Assembly: GCA_023393235.1 (NCBI GenBank)
Contig: JAEWMH010000190.1
Location: 1 to 64,000 of the forward strand
Source of the DNA: Bacillota bacterium
GTDB lineage: Bacteria > Bacillota > Bacilli > Paenibacillales > NBRC-103111
Length of the DNA: 64,000 nucleotides
Direction of reading: 5' to 3'
The notes under the pieces were generated by a model. That model ran no database searches, had not been told where the DNA came from, and saw nothing but the letters and a program-made list of their open reading frames with translations. Of the stretch, positions 26,022-34,330 are shown one piece after another (position 1 is the first letter of the stretch; the number at the start of each line of letters is the position of its first letter). The position numbers and the translations under genes are program-made.

Positions 26022-28997
26022 TTACTTATTCATACAGCACTTTTTGTACTTCTTCCCGCTCCCGCACACGCAAAGATCGTTGCGTCCGGCAGACTGTCTT
26101 CCTCCAGGAGTTGCGGTTACATGAACAGGCTTTTGCTTCATTCTCATATCCATGGCAAGCTTTAAATTGTTCTTAGCTGCCTGGTAATTGGAATTGTTGG
26201 CACTGGCTTTTTTAAATAAATCGATGGCTTCATCCAGCAGCCCTTGCCGCAGCTTCAGGACCCCAAGGCTATTGCAATGTTGAAAGAACAGCTTCGCCTT
26301 GTACGACATTGCTTCCCTCAGGTACCTCTCCGCCGAGCTGTAATCCCCCATTTCCAGATAACAGTTTCCTAAACTGCCGGTCATCTCCGCCCGGATATCG
26401 GGTTCTCCCGCTTCCGCCAACTGGAGGGCTTTCTCATATTCGTTAACCGCTTGGCGGTAATGACGCGAGTTGAACAGATTGGCGGCTTGCTGCGAATGGC
26501 GCATAAGCAGTGTTTTCCGCATAAGCCCCTGGTCATTCTGAACCTTATCCGGCATATCGGGAAACACGGTATCCATCAGCCGCTCCATGGCGGGATTCAT
26601 GGTTTTGGCATATCCGATAGCCATACCACGGCTTGTGTACGTGGCATAAACCGTATCGTACACCCCACCCTCCATATCGGGAATTTGTACTTCCGCCCCG
26701 CCGGATACAAGCTTCAAGTGCAGGGTGATTTTCCCCTTGGACACGGAAGCCGATGAAAGGATGCGGGTAACCTGGCGGGTCACCTCCGATAGGATGTCTT
26801 CACCGGAGTTCACCTTCACATCCGCTAGCGTTTGGTGGCCGGCTGTGCTATATGCGGCACATTGAATCCGGTCCCTGCTGAAGGTGACCCCATGTCTGAG
26901 GCAGATTGCCAATAATGCCTGATGGATTTCGCCATATCCCAGCCCGCCTTCTTCATTTTCGATGCGGATTGCCGTTTCCCGGGCAACACCCAGCTGCTGC
27001 TGCAGATACTGCAGTGTCATTTCCTTGATGTGCGCTTTACACCGCTCTTCGCCTTCCTGATCTCCCAGCCGCCGGTATACCTCGGCCGCTTTATGATACA
27101 GTTCGGCTTTTTCCAGACGGTCTGCTTCACTTACCCATTCCTGAATCGTGCTTTCCTTCTCCAACTGCAATTGTACATAATCGAAGCGGGCTGAGGTATC
27201 CAGATAAGGCATTAACAAGGGGAGAAGCGCACAATCCGCCTGATCCTCCACGATGTACAGCTGGTCACGAGCCCTGGTGGCGGCAACGTAAACCAGATTA
27301 TAAAACAACCGGTAGAAATCAATGTTCTTCGCTCCGCCCTTCACAATGCGGTCCCAATAACCGGCATAGTTGGACAGAATATTGAACATAAGGACGTTCT
27401 TATACTCCAGCCCTTTCATCTCATGAATCGTAAAAACCCGGTCAACGGGATAACCCTCTAATAACATCCGGTCCCGGTCCCCGGAATCTGCTACAACAAC
27501 GGCACAATAATCCCGTTCATTCAATTGATCGAAGAGTCTCCGGCGGTCATCCGTGGAGAATTGGAGCAGCAGAGGACGGTTGCCATGGCGGATGCCGGCT
27601 TCCTCATAATCATAAGCACTTTTGCCGATGTGGCTTTCTCGGAGCTTCGTCAGCCTGTTCAACAGATGGACAATCTCGGAAACACTACGGTAATTCTTGG
27701 TAAGACGGCGCTCCTCCCAGCTATGACACTGTGCATAGAAGCGGGTCTTTAACCGGGTCATTCCGGTGAAGCCGCCGCGGAGGCTCTGATTGGCATCTCC
27801 AAGCAGCAGGTAATGCTCGGGACGCTTGGCCAACGTGCAAAGCAGTTCCATCTGCACATCGCTTAGATCCTGCACTTCATCAATCACCACAAAATCATAC
27901 CCGGCGGAGGATGCCTCCCGGTTCTCCAGACAAAGCCTGGCCAGGTCATTCTCATCCAGGTAGCCGTTTTCCTTGAGCCATCTGTTATACATCCTGGCAA
28001 CAGTGAACATCCGCTTTCTCTCTTCCGGCTCCAGCATGGATTCCACCGAAGCCAGATAGTCCGCTTCGGACAGAAGCCCCTGGGGATCCCGCCCGGCAGA
28101 TGAACCGCGGCTTCCTTTTAATATCCCGGTAATTTCAAACCAAGCCCGGAGGCTGTCGAGAGGCTTATGCTTCCATAAGGGCGCCGAGCTTTTATGCCAC
28201 TTATCAAAATCAGCGAACTTCACCAACCGGTTGGGTGCACAGCCCAATTGCCGAAGACCGTACTCTTGGAGTGTGAAAAAATCCACCACGCCATGATCCG
28301 CATCCTTGTACTTCTCGAAGAGTAACCGCGTGTTTTCCTTCAACAGGTTGGATTGGGTCACATAAGCCGTTTTCACCTGGGCTTTATTATTCAAAATTAG
28401 CTTGCGCATGCCGATCATAGATTTGCCGCTCCCTGCACTGCCGCAAACCAGCAAGGGCTTGTTCAGGACATTCAGGCAATCGTATTGATCGTCGTTTAAA
28501 TAATAGAGATAGTCTTCGTTGTTCTCATCCAGCAGCAATGCAATATATTCGTCTTCCAGAACGATAGCGGCCAATTGGGACAGGTCCGCATGGGCATAAT
28601 GCTGCAGATAAGAGGCATATTCACTTTCCAGTTTATGATCGGTCTCATCCTCGTAATAATGTTCGGTCACCAGTTCAAAGTCCAGAGGACGGATATGCTC
28701 CATATTCCTGTCCATCTCCCGGGCTGCCCGGATCTGCTGGTCATGGTTGCAATACCGGAGGAAGACTACGCTATCCTCCCCTCTCTCTTTCCGGATGGCA
28801 AACAAAACCCGGTCCCCGTTATTAATCCGGAACTTATATATATCGGTTCCGGCAACTCTGCGCACCCAGAATCCGTTGGGAACATCGAACATACTCCGGC
28901 TTTGCAGAATCACCTGGCTGAAGGACTCCGTCTTCTGCAGAACAGCATCTTTTTTGGACGGCGGGATGTCTTTCAAAAAATCTTTTGTTATCAGCAT
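26022..28997 (-). CDS. SF1 helicase fused to RelE-like N-domain, TPR and SEC-C
   Basis: 991 residues. Residues ~30-90 resemble RelE/ParE-type toxins or their inactive relatives (FWVRRVAGTDIYKFRINN; GDRVLFAIRKERGEDSVVFLRYCNHD). A UvrD-type helicase core follows: Walker A GSAGSGKS (~193), motif II FVVIDEVQDLS, III LLGDANQSL, IV LTKNYRS, V TIHEMKGLEYKNVLMF, VI VYVAATRARDQLYIV. A ~220-residue spacer leads to TPR-like helices (QAANLFNSRHYRQAVNEYEKALQL; GNCYLEMGDYSSAERYLREAM) and a final SEC-C zinc motif (CVCGSGKKYKKCC). I infer an RNA- or ribosome-linked role, or defence; neither is shown. The RBS before ATG 28997 is weak (AAGGAT). A small unknown gene is 43 bp upstream. Confidence 0.85.
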   Translation of the reverse strand: MLITKDFLKDIPPSKKDAVLQKTESFSQVILQSRSMFDVPNGFWVRRVAGTDIYKFRINNGDRVLFAIRKERGEDSVVFLRYCNHDQQIRAAREMDRNMEHIRPLDFELVTEHYYEDETDHKLESEYASYLQHYAHADLSQLAAIVLEDEYIALLLDENNEDYLYYLNDDQYDCLNVLNKPLLVCGSAGSGKSMIGMRKLILNNKAQVKTAYVTQSNLLKENTRLLFEKYKDADHGVVDFFTLQEYGLRQLGCAPNRLVKFADFDKWHKSSAPLWKHKPLDSLRAWFEITGILKGSRGSSAGRDPQGLLSEADYLASVESMLEPEERKRMFTVARMYNRWLKENGYLDENDLARLCLENREASSAGYDFVVIDEVQDLSDVQMELLCTLAKRPEHYLLLGDANQSLRGGFTGMTRLKTRFYAQCHSWEERRLTKNYRSVSEIVHLLNRLTKLRESHIGKSAYDYEEAGIRHGNRPLLLQFSTDDRRRLFDQLNERDYCAVVVADSGDRDRMLLEGYPVDRVFTIHEMKGLEYKNVLMFNILSNYAGYWDRIVKGGAKNIDFYRLFYNLVYVAATRARDQLYIVEDQADCALLPLLMPYLDTSARFDYVQLQLEKESTIQEWVSEADRLEKAELYHKAAEVYRRLGDQEGEERCKAHIKEMTLQYLQQQLGVARETAIRIENEEGGLGYGEIHQALLAICLRHGVTFSRDRIQCAAYSTAGHQTLADVKVNSGEDILSEVTRQVTRILSSASVSKGKITLHLKLVSGGAEVQIPDMEGGVYDTVYATYTSRGMAIGYAKTMNPAMERLMDTVFPDMPDKVQNDQGLMRKTLLMRHSQQAANLFNSRHYRQAVNEYEKALQLAEAGEPDIRAEMTGSLGNCYLEMGDYSSAERYLREAMSYKAKLFFQHCNSLGVLKLRQGLLDEAIDLFKKASANNSNYQAAKNNLKLAMDMRMKQKPVHVTATPGGRQSAGRNDLCVCGSGKKYKKCCMNK

Positions 28998-29040
28998 CTG
29001 GTGGCCACATCCTTAATCGACAAAGAATATATTCACTATA

Positions 29041-29355
29041 TCATCTTTTTCTGTAAAGCTCCCGCGGCTTATTGTAACGTTTATCTTTCATTTGCTCTAC
29101 GTCCTTTCTGGACAATCTTGTGATCATTCCGTGCTGGACTAGAAAGTCCAATTCCGTTCTCCCGAACAGGTAACCCCCTTCCGCGGATTGACACTGATCC
29201 TTGCAGATTCTGAACAGATTCAGGTTAATGAACTCCACCTTTACGATTTCCCCCATCGCTAGATAAATGTTCAGATCCCCGAACGAAATCGAAAAACCCT
29301 GATTGCATAGGTAGTACAAGAATGACTTTCCGCCTTTATGGGTAATTGCATGCAT
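29041..29355 (-). CDS. Small protein of unknown function
   Basis: 104 residues, no signal peptide or membrane helix. ATG at 29355 is preceded by GGTGGGAG at a short distance. The sequence mixes beta-like (GFSISFGDLNIYLAMGEIVKVEFINLN cannot be placed in a known family) and a basic C-terminus (MKDKRYNKPRELYRKR). Three cysteines are present. It lies 43 bp upstream of the helicase-fusion gene on the same strand, with no terminator between, so it may be a partner such as an antitoxin or adaptor; this is speculation from context. AT-richer than the neighbourhood. Confidence 0.6.
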   Translation of the reverse strand: MHAITHKGGKSFLYYLCNQGFSISFGDLNIYLAMGEIVKVEFINLNLFRICKDQCQSAEGGYLFGRTELDFLVQHGMITRLSRKDVEQMKDKRYNKPRELYRKR

Positions 29356-29433
29356 GAATCTCCCACCTGCCTATTCTTTTTATCTCCCTCCTCTTATCTT
29401 GTCGTCACGACGCGGAAATCTTTTAAACCAAAT

Positions 29434-29468
29434 AAAAAAAAGACGGAGTGAGATTCTCTCATTCCGCC
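29434..29468 (-). terminator. Terminator of the HTH-like small gene
   Basis: On the minus strand GGAATGAGA-GAA-TCTCACTCC-type stem (one G-U) is followed by a run of eight T. It separates the small HTH-like gene from the downstream helicase unit. Confidence 0.75.
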
Positions 29469-29480
29469 CGGTCTATAAAA

Positions 29481-29864
29481 TTAAATATGTTTGATTTGAA
29501 TATGTTGTTTTAATTTATTTAAAAAGTAGCTTCGTGCATCAAGTTCCTGCCGGTATCCCAGCGAATCCTGCGGCGCAGTAACCGAAATGGCATGCATTCT
29601 ATCTACCACTTGTAATAAATCTAATTGAAGGAATTGAACCAATGAAATAAATGAATCTACTGGAATTCTCCATGGATATATATTCAAATGAAGCAGCTTT
29701 TTTAATATTGTAACATCAATCCCTGTTTGAGCACGTAACTCTTCTAAAGATAAACGTGAATCCTCAATAGCAAACGATAGTAATAACAAGGCATCAGGGT
29801 CAAAATCATCCTCGTGATCAGATGAATGTTCAATTATTTTACCCATATCATGCATACACTCCAT
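29481..29864 (-). CDS. Small HTH-like protein, possible autoregulator
   Basis: Up to 127 residues; of three close ATGs (29864, 29855, 29846) the later ones fit the GGAG better. An acidic N-terminus (SSDHEDDFDPDA) precedes a helical region that resembles an XRE/HTH domain (RLSLEELRAQTGIDVTILKKLLHLN, then PVDSFISLVQFLQL). No known family is certain. The gene has its own promoter, whose -35 is overlapped by a 10-bp inverted repeat, and its own terminator. It lies between a sigma factor gene and the helicase unit. I infer a small DNA-binding regulator, possibly of itself. Confidence 0.55.
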   Translation of the reverse strand: MECMHDMGKIIEHSSDHEDDFDPDALLLLSFAIEDSRLSLEELRAQTGIDVTILKKLLHLNIYPWRIPVDSFISLVQFLQLDLLQVVDRMHAISVTAPQDSLGYRQELDARSYFLNKLKQHIQIKHI

Positions 29865-29881
29865 CTAAAATTAGTACGTGC

Positions 29882-29910
29882 AGTATATAAAATTGTCTTG
29901 AACAGGTTAA
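29882..29910 (-). promoter_or_regulatory. Promoter of the HTH-like gene
   Basis: On the minus strand TTAACC (29910-29905), 17-bp spacer, then TATACT (29887-29882). The -10 matches 5 of 6 positions. The start codon follows by about 20-35 bp. Confidence 0.5.
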
Positions 29911-29929
29911 GGTAGTGGTCTTAACCTGT
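29902..29929. promoter_or_regulatory. 10-bp inverted repeat over the -35 region
   Basis: ACAGGTTAAG (29902-29911) and CTTAACCTGT (29920-29929), perfect arms, 8-bp spacer. It covers the -35 of the HTH-like gene and lacks a T-run, so an operator is more likely than a terminator. Confidence 0.55.
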
Positions 29930-29995
29930 CCAAACCATTGGTTTTTCAGAGTTAGGATCATATATAATTATATAGAACAATTTAAAAATTTCTAT

Positions 29996-30568
29996 TTATT
30001 TCCGTTTCTTGTCTCTCATATTTTTTCTCATTTTCAGTTTGGCCTGAAAGCACCACTGATCCACTTGCTTCTCATCCTTTGCCCCTATGAGTCGAGCCGT
30101 TTCTTTCGAGGTGTACTTATACACATACCGCAATTCCAATACCTTCTGCTGCCTGGGAGTAAGCGCTTCAATCGCCTCCAATGCCCCGGTCCGCCCAGTA
30201 CCTGAAGAGGCTTCGGACGGCTGATCATAAATGCTGTTATGCTCCGGCCAAATGAGACAGTCCCGGTTGCTCTTTCTCAGGTAATTCCTGGCCACGTTGC
30301 GGATGGCTGCACAGATCCATCTCCGGAACGAACTCTGGTCGATCTGGCGGATTTTTATGCAGATCAGCATTACCACATCCATTTGAATATCTTCCAGATC
30401 CCCGGCCTGCAGGTACATCCCCCCTTTGGCAGCTTCTTGAAGGGAAATATAGCGGACCAGCTTGGGCAGCCATCGCCTCAGGAACTCCGTTAACAAAGGC
30501 TCCTCCTCTCTATTCTCTTTAAAGATGCTGTGCAGAACAAGAAAATCATCTGTGTCCATCTCTTTCAT
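29996..30568 (-). CDS. ECF-like sigma-70 family factor
   Basis: 190 residues from ATG 30568 (TTG at 30577 is also possible). Region 2 is recognisable (YLQAGDLEDIQMDVVMLICIKIRQID, then FRRWICAAIRNVARNYLRKSNRD) and region 4 has the HTH (ALTPRQQKVLELRYVYKYTSKETARLIGAKDEKQVDQWCFQAKLKMRK). It directs RNA polymerase to a special promoter set. No anti-sigma gene is obvious next to it, though the downstream small protein could be one. It is separated from the HEAT-repeat gene by ~170 bp with a terminator. Targets are unknown. Confidence 0.8.
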   Translation of the reverse strand: MKEMDTDDFLVLHSIFKENREEEPLLTEFLRRWLPKLVRYISLQEAAKGGMYLQAGDLEDIQMDVVMLICIKIRQIDQSSFRRWICAAIRNVARNYLRKSNRDCLIWPEHNSIYDQPSEASSGTGRTGALEAIEALTPRQQKVLELRYVYKYTSKETARLIGAKDEKQVDQWCFQAKLKMRKNMRDKKRK

Positions 30569-30702
30569 CCGCTCCAATCCACTTCGGCTCTGATAGAATA
30601 TGCCCCATTATTATAAATCTCTGCCAAAAGCGAAATCTCGCAAAAAAAGTCGGTGAAACTAGCGATTTTTATTGATAATCCGACAAATTGACTACTAGAT
30701 TG

Positions 30703-30738
30703 CAGGAAAATACCCCCTCTCAAAAAAAGAAGGGGTAT
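30703..30738 (-). terminator. Terminator of the HEAT-repeat gene
   Basis: On the minus strand ATACCCC pairs with GGGGTAT around a T-rich loop and is followed by TTTTCC. It begins 8 bp after the stop codon. Confidence 0.65.
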
Positions 30739-30745
30739 GGAGAAA

Positions 30746-33700
30746 TTAATGATCCGCCGTCCAGATGTCCAGCGCCAGGGTGCGGACCATGGCATCCGGA
30801 TGATTCCGGCAGTCCCTCAGTCGTCTAGCGCTGGCCGCATTCCATTCCAATGCCTCACCGGCCGCCTTAAGCGCCGGAAGCCCAATGGCTAATGCCATGG
30901 CTCCTCCTTGTTGACTTAAGGCATCTACCACAGCCAACAGGGTTTCCGTCTGCCAATAGCCCTTGCTGTTGTGGAGACTATGCCCCACTTGCTTATAGAC
31001 CTCAGTAAATAGATACGGCTGCTTGCCAAGGCACTGAGCCACTTGGGTCAACCCGTCAACGGCCGCCCCCGCCTTGCCCCAGTCCACGGCTGCCATATGC
31101 AAGGTGATGACCAATTGCTGCAGGGTTTCGTGCGGGGAAAGACAACCGATCATCCCCTGGTACAAGGGAATCAGGGTGAGTCTTACATTTAAGGGCAAGG
31201 CGGTCAGCTCCCTGGTCAGGCTTGCCAGCCGCTGCCGGTGCGGCAGGTCACGCTCCCGGGAGGCATTCCATTGCTCCTGTACAGGTGCTGCCGCCAGATA
31301 CTGGACAACCTCCATGACCCGGCTATTCACCTTGCCATCCCGGGCAGCTTCTACCAGTGAAAACATGGCCGGCCCCCATCGGGAGCTATCCTCCAGATTC
31401 ACGAGCGCCTTGGCGGCCACCTCCGCAATCGCCTCCTCATGCTCTTCCATCCATTGGGCCAGAGCATGGAAAGCACCATACGCCACAGCCAATTCCTCAT
31501 GAGCGGTTGCCTTCAGGAAATAAGTCAAATATCGGTCTCTGTACGGAGCGGGAAGCTCCTGCGGACGCTGCTTCAGCAGGCTGATGGCAATATCAAGCTC
31601 CGGGGAAGCTGCAAGGGTATCCAGCATCGTCCAGCTTCGTTCATCCTCCAGGAGCTGCCTGGCCGCATATCCGATGGCTATTGCAACGTCCTTATGCACC
31701 TTGGGCTTCCCAAACTCCTCCAGAAGCAAAGCCATGCTGGTAGTCAGCCGGAACAGGCCCAGAAGACGGATGGCTTCCTTGCGCACGGTAATCTTCAGCT
31801 TCTCCCGTCGAAGGAGCTTTTCCAGCAGCCCTGCCAAAAGCTGCGGGTTTACCCTGTGGGCGCAACGGGGGACGGCATACATGGTGGTCCGGGCCCGGTC
31901 TCCGTCCAGATGCTCCAGCAGGAGAGGCAGAGCCCGCTCCGGCTCCTCTGTCAAGGACAGCGCATGCAGCGCCGCCTCCGCCACAAAGACCTCCTTACTG
32001 TCCACAAGCTTGACCAGCAGCTCAGGCCAAAGATCTGGCAGCAGTGCCATGTTCTGAACCGCATGGGCCCGCTCCTGTAACCCCCGCTTCTCATCCACGG
32101 CCACCCGCTCCAGCAAGGCACGGAAGGCCAACTGCTGGCGGGGCAGCCACCGGTGAAAGCCATTGGCGGCCGGAAGCAGATAGATGGTCTTGCCGGATAG
32201 GAACTTGCCCTTCACCGCTGCACCGGACAAATAAGGGTCCAGCCATTCCTGGCGCCTCCGGTGCAGATGCTCAAACACTTCCCTCACTGTAATAAAGGAT
32301 TTATCACGGTCCAGCAATTCGGCTACCCGCTCGTCGCGTGTGCGGGGCGCCGCCAGCCAATAACGGGCAGCTTGGGCAGCGGTGGAAGCGGATTTCGCCT
32401 TGGTGGTTTCCCTTAGCATGTCCTGCAGCTTCACCAGGGGATACGCCCGTTTGCCCAGCCAATCTGCCATTTGCAGCACCAGATTGTAATTCTCCCGTTT
32501 GGCCGCTTGGGCCAGGAAGGGGTGGAGCGTCTCGAACAGCCGCTCCTCTATTCCATGGGGCAGAGACATCCGGTAAAGCGAAGGCATCGTAAGGTGGCCG
32601 CTTTGTTTGACCAGCTTGGTTAATGTTCGGAGCGCAAATTGAAAAAGTGCCCCCTGCGGCTCCGGAGCATGCAGGCCCATCAGGCCAAAGGCCATCTCCT
32701 CTGCCCTGGCCCTTGTAGCATGGGAGGTGTCCCGGGCTTCCGCCACACTGTCCACCAAGAGGTCCAGCTCCGGAATATGCTCCTCCCGGAACAGAGAGAC
32801 CGGACACCGGGCCAACTCGGCAAATACCGTCTGCCGGACTGGGTCCTGATCGTTCCTGATCCGCTTCAGGAATACCAGCGTCTTATCCATTCCTTGCCTG
32901 GACAGCGCCGTGCTCCTTACCAATTGGGCCAAGGCCCGCCCGCGCTCCTCCGCGTTGGAGGCGGTTGCCTCTTGCTCCAGCCGTTCCCTCGCATGGCCGA
33001 TCAACCGGCGGGCGGTAATCAGGGTGTTTAGCATCGGATAATCCTTGACCTGCCGGAGCCCCAGCATCCGGCTTGCTTCCTTATCCCGCAGTTCATGGGG
33101 CAGCTCGTCCAGTAGCTCCTCCGGGAAAACCCGGGCTGAACGGGACTCCTCCTCATATGCCGCCTCAAAAATATCCGCCCGCTCGGAGGGGGCAAGAGCG
33201 TGGAGCAATTTCGCCAGATGGTATGGCTGTTCGGGCAATAAGGCCGCTATGGATTTCCATTGCTCCAGGGTAAAATAACGCCTTTTCTTCAAAACACTAT
33301 GGGGGACACCATGTTTGATCAGATCGCCCCGGGCCTCAACACGAGTCAACAGCGTATGTACAGCACCGGCATCGAAGGAAATCAGGAAACCCAGATGCTT
33401 CCGGAGTACAGGATGCAGGTTATCCTTCGGCCCCTGCCGCAAGGCGCAGTCCAGCACCACCTCCGGCTTCAGCCGGCAAAGCATCTCCATGGCCGACGAG
33501 AACTGCCACCACACATTGCCCTGTTCCCGGGAAGACGCAGCCGCCAGACTGGTTCGAAAAAATGCCGCTACCTCATCCGGATGGCGCTTCGCCAGGCTGT
33601 GCCAATTGGAGATCGCGTAGCCCAGCCCGGCCAGCCGCCGGTCCACCGTTTCCCTGCCGCAAGCAGGCAGCAGAATGGCCGCCTCCTTGGCACCCCAGCG

Positions 33701-34111
33701 GGTATTCACTTGAGGCAGCAGGCGTTCCGCCAGTTCATGACGGCTGCCCAAGGACAGATTGTGCAGGAGGTGGCGCCGGCTTTCCTGGGACAGCTGCTCC
33801 AGAATCCCCTCTATCTCCTCGGCGGAAGCGGCTTGTGCCAACAGCCCCGCCGCCCGTTTACGGACACCGGCTGCCCGGTGGCGGACCGCCTCCAGTATCA
33901 CCGCAGCGTTGGCCGTAGCCTCCGCCCCGGTCAAAGCCAGGTGAGCCTCGTAGGCACCGTCCTCCAGCAGCGAGGAGAGCAGCCGGGAATATGCCGCAGC
34001 ATCCGTACACTCCCGGCCCAGTTGGGCCACGCTTTTCATGCGGGCGGAATATCCCAGCCCGTCCAACGCTTCCAGCAGCTTCTTTTTATCCGGGTGATTC
34101 CTGTTGATCAT
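30746..34111 (-). CDS. Large HEAT-repeat protein
   Basis: 1121 residues from ATG 34111, which follows GGAGGG at 9 bp. The chain is nearly all helical with many HEAT-like pairs (AAVILEAVRHRAAGVRKRAAGLLAQ; LVKLVDSKEVFVAEAALHALSLTEEPERALPLLLEHLDGD; ITVRKEAIRLLGLFRLTTSMALLLEEFG; LALDIWTADH at the end). No signal, membrane helix or catalytic domain is visible, so it is a cytoplasmic scaffold or adaptor. Similar ~1100-residue HEAT proteins exist in bacilli without assigned function. It is the first of a long minus-strand run ahead of the sigma factor. A divergent glycosyltransferase gene starts 219 bp away. Confidence 0.8.
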   Translation of the reverse strand: MINRNHPDKKKLLEALDGLGYSARMKSVAQLGRECTDAAAYSRLLSSLLEDGAYEAHLALTGAEATANAAVILEAVRHRAAGVRKRAAGLLAQAASAEEIEGILEQLSQESRRHLLHNLSLGSRHELAERLLPQVNTRWGAKEAAILLPACGRETVDRRLAGLGYAISNWHSLAKRHPDEVAAFFRTSLAAASSREQGNVWWQFSSAMEMLCRLKPEVVLDCALRQGPKDNLHPVLRKHLGFLISFDAGAVHTLLTRVEARGDLIKHGVPHSVLKKRRYFTLEQWKSIAALLPEQPYHLAKLLHALAPSERADIFEAAYEEESRSARVFPEELLDELPHELRDKEASRMLGLRQVKDYPMLNTLITARRLIGHARERLEQEATASNAEERGRALAQLVRSTALSRQGMDKTLVFLKRIRNDQDPVRQTVFAELARCPVSLFREEHIPELDLLVDSVAEARDTSHATRARAEEMAFGLMGLHAPEPQGALFQFALRTLTKLVKQSGHLTMPSLYRMSLPHGIEERLFETLHPFLAQAAKRENYNLVLQMADWLGKRAYPLVKLQDMLRETTKAKSASTAAQAARYWLAAPRTRDERVAELLDRDKSFITVREVFEHLHRRRQEWLDPYLSGAAVKGKFLSGKTIYLLPAANGFHRWLPRQQLAFRALLERVAVDEKRGLQERAHAVQNMALLPDLWPELLVKLVDSKEVFVAEAALHALSLTEEPERALPLLLEHLDGDRARTTMYAVPRCAHRVNPQLLAGLLEKLLRREKLKITVRKEAIRLLGLFRLTTSMALLLEEFGKPKVHKDVAIAIGYAARQLLEDERSWTMLDTLAASPELDIAISLLKQRPQELPAPYRDRYLTYFLKATAHEELAVAYGAFHALAQWMEEHEEAIAEVAAKALVNLEDSSRWGPAMFSLVEAARDGKVNSRVMEVVQYLAAAPVQEQWNASRERDLPHRQRLASLTRELTALPLNVRLTLIPLYQGMIGCLSPHETLQQLVITLHMAAVDWGKAGAAVDGLTQVAQCLGKQPYLFTEVYKQVGHSLHNSKGYWQTETLLAVVDALSQQGGAMALAIGLPALKAAGEALEWNAASARRLRDCRNHPDAMVRTLALDIWTADH

Positions 34112-34330
34112 GACAATTCCCTCCGTTCGGGGTATGGGTTCCAATTGTCTATCATTACTGGCTATAATCGTTTATCATATATTAGTAATATAAAGGACAT
34201 TCAGTCCGTAATAGAAGACGATTTTGCGTTTTCTTAAGAAAATCTTTTGCTTTCTGCATAGTTTTGTTTATGAAATGTTCCTTATAATGGTGAACATCAT
34301 GGCTCCTCCTAACAACGAAAGGAACAATAC

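Noticed and set aside
33260..34237. Plus-strand frame of 325 codons over the HEAT gene
   Set aside because: Opposite a coding strand with regular helical repeats; composition is shadow-like.
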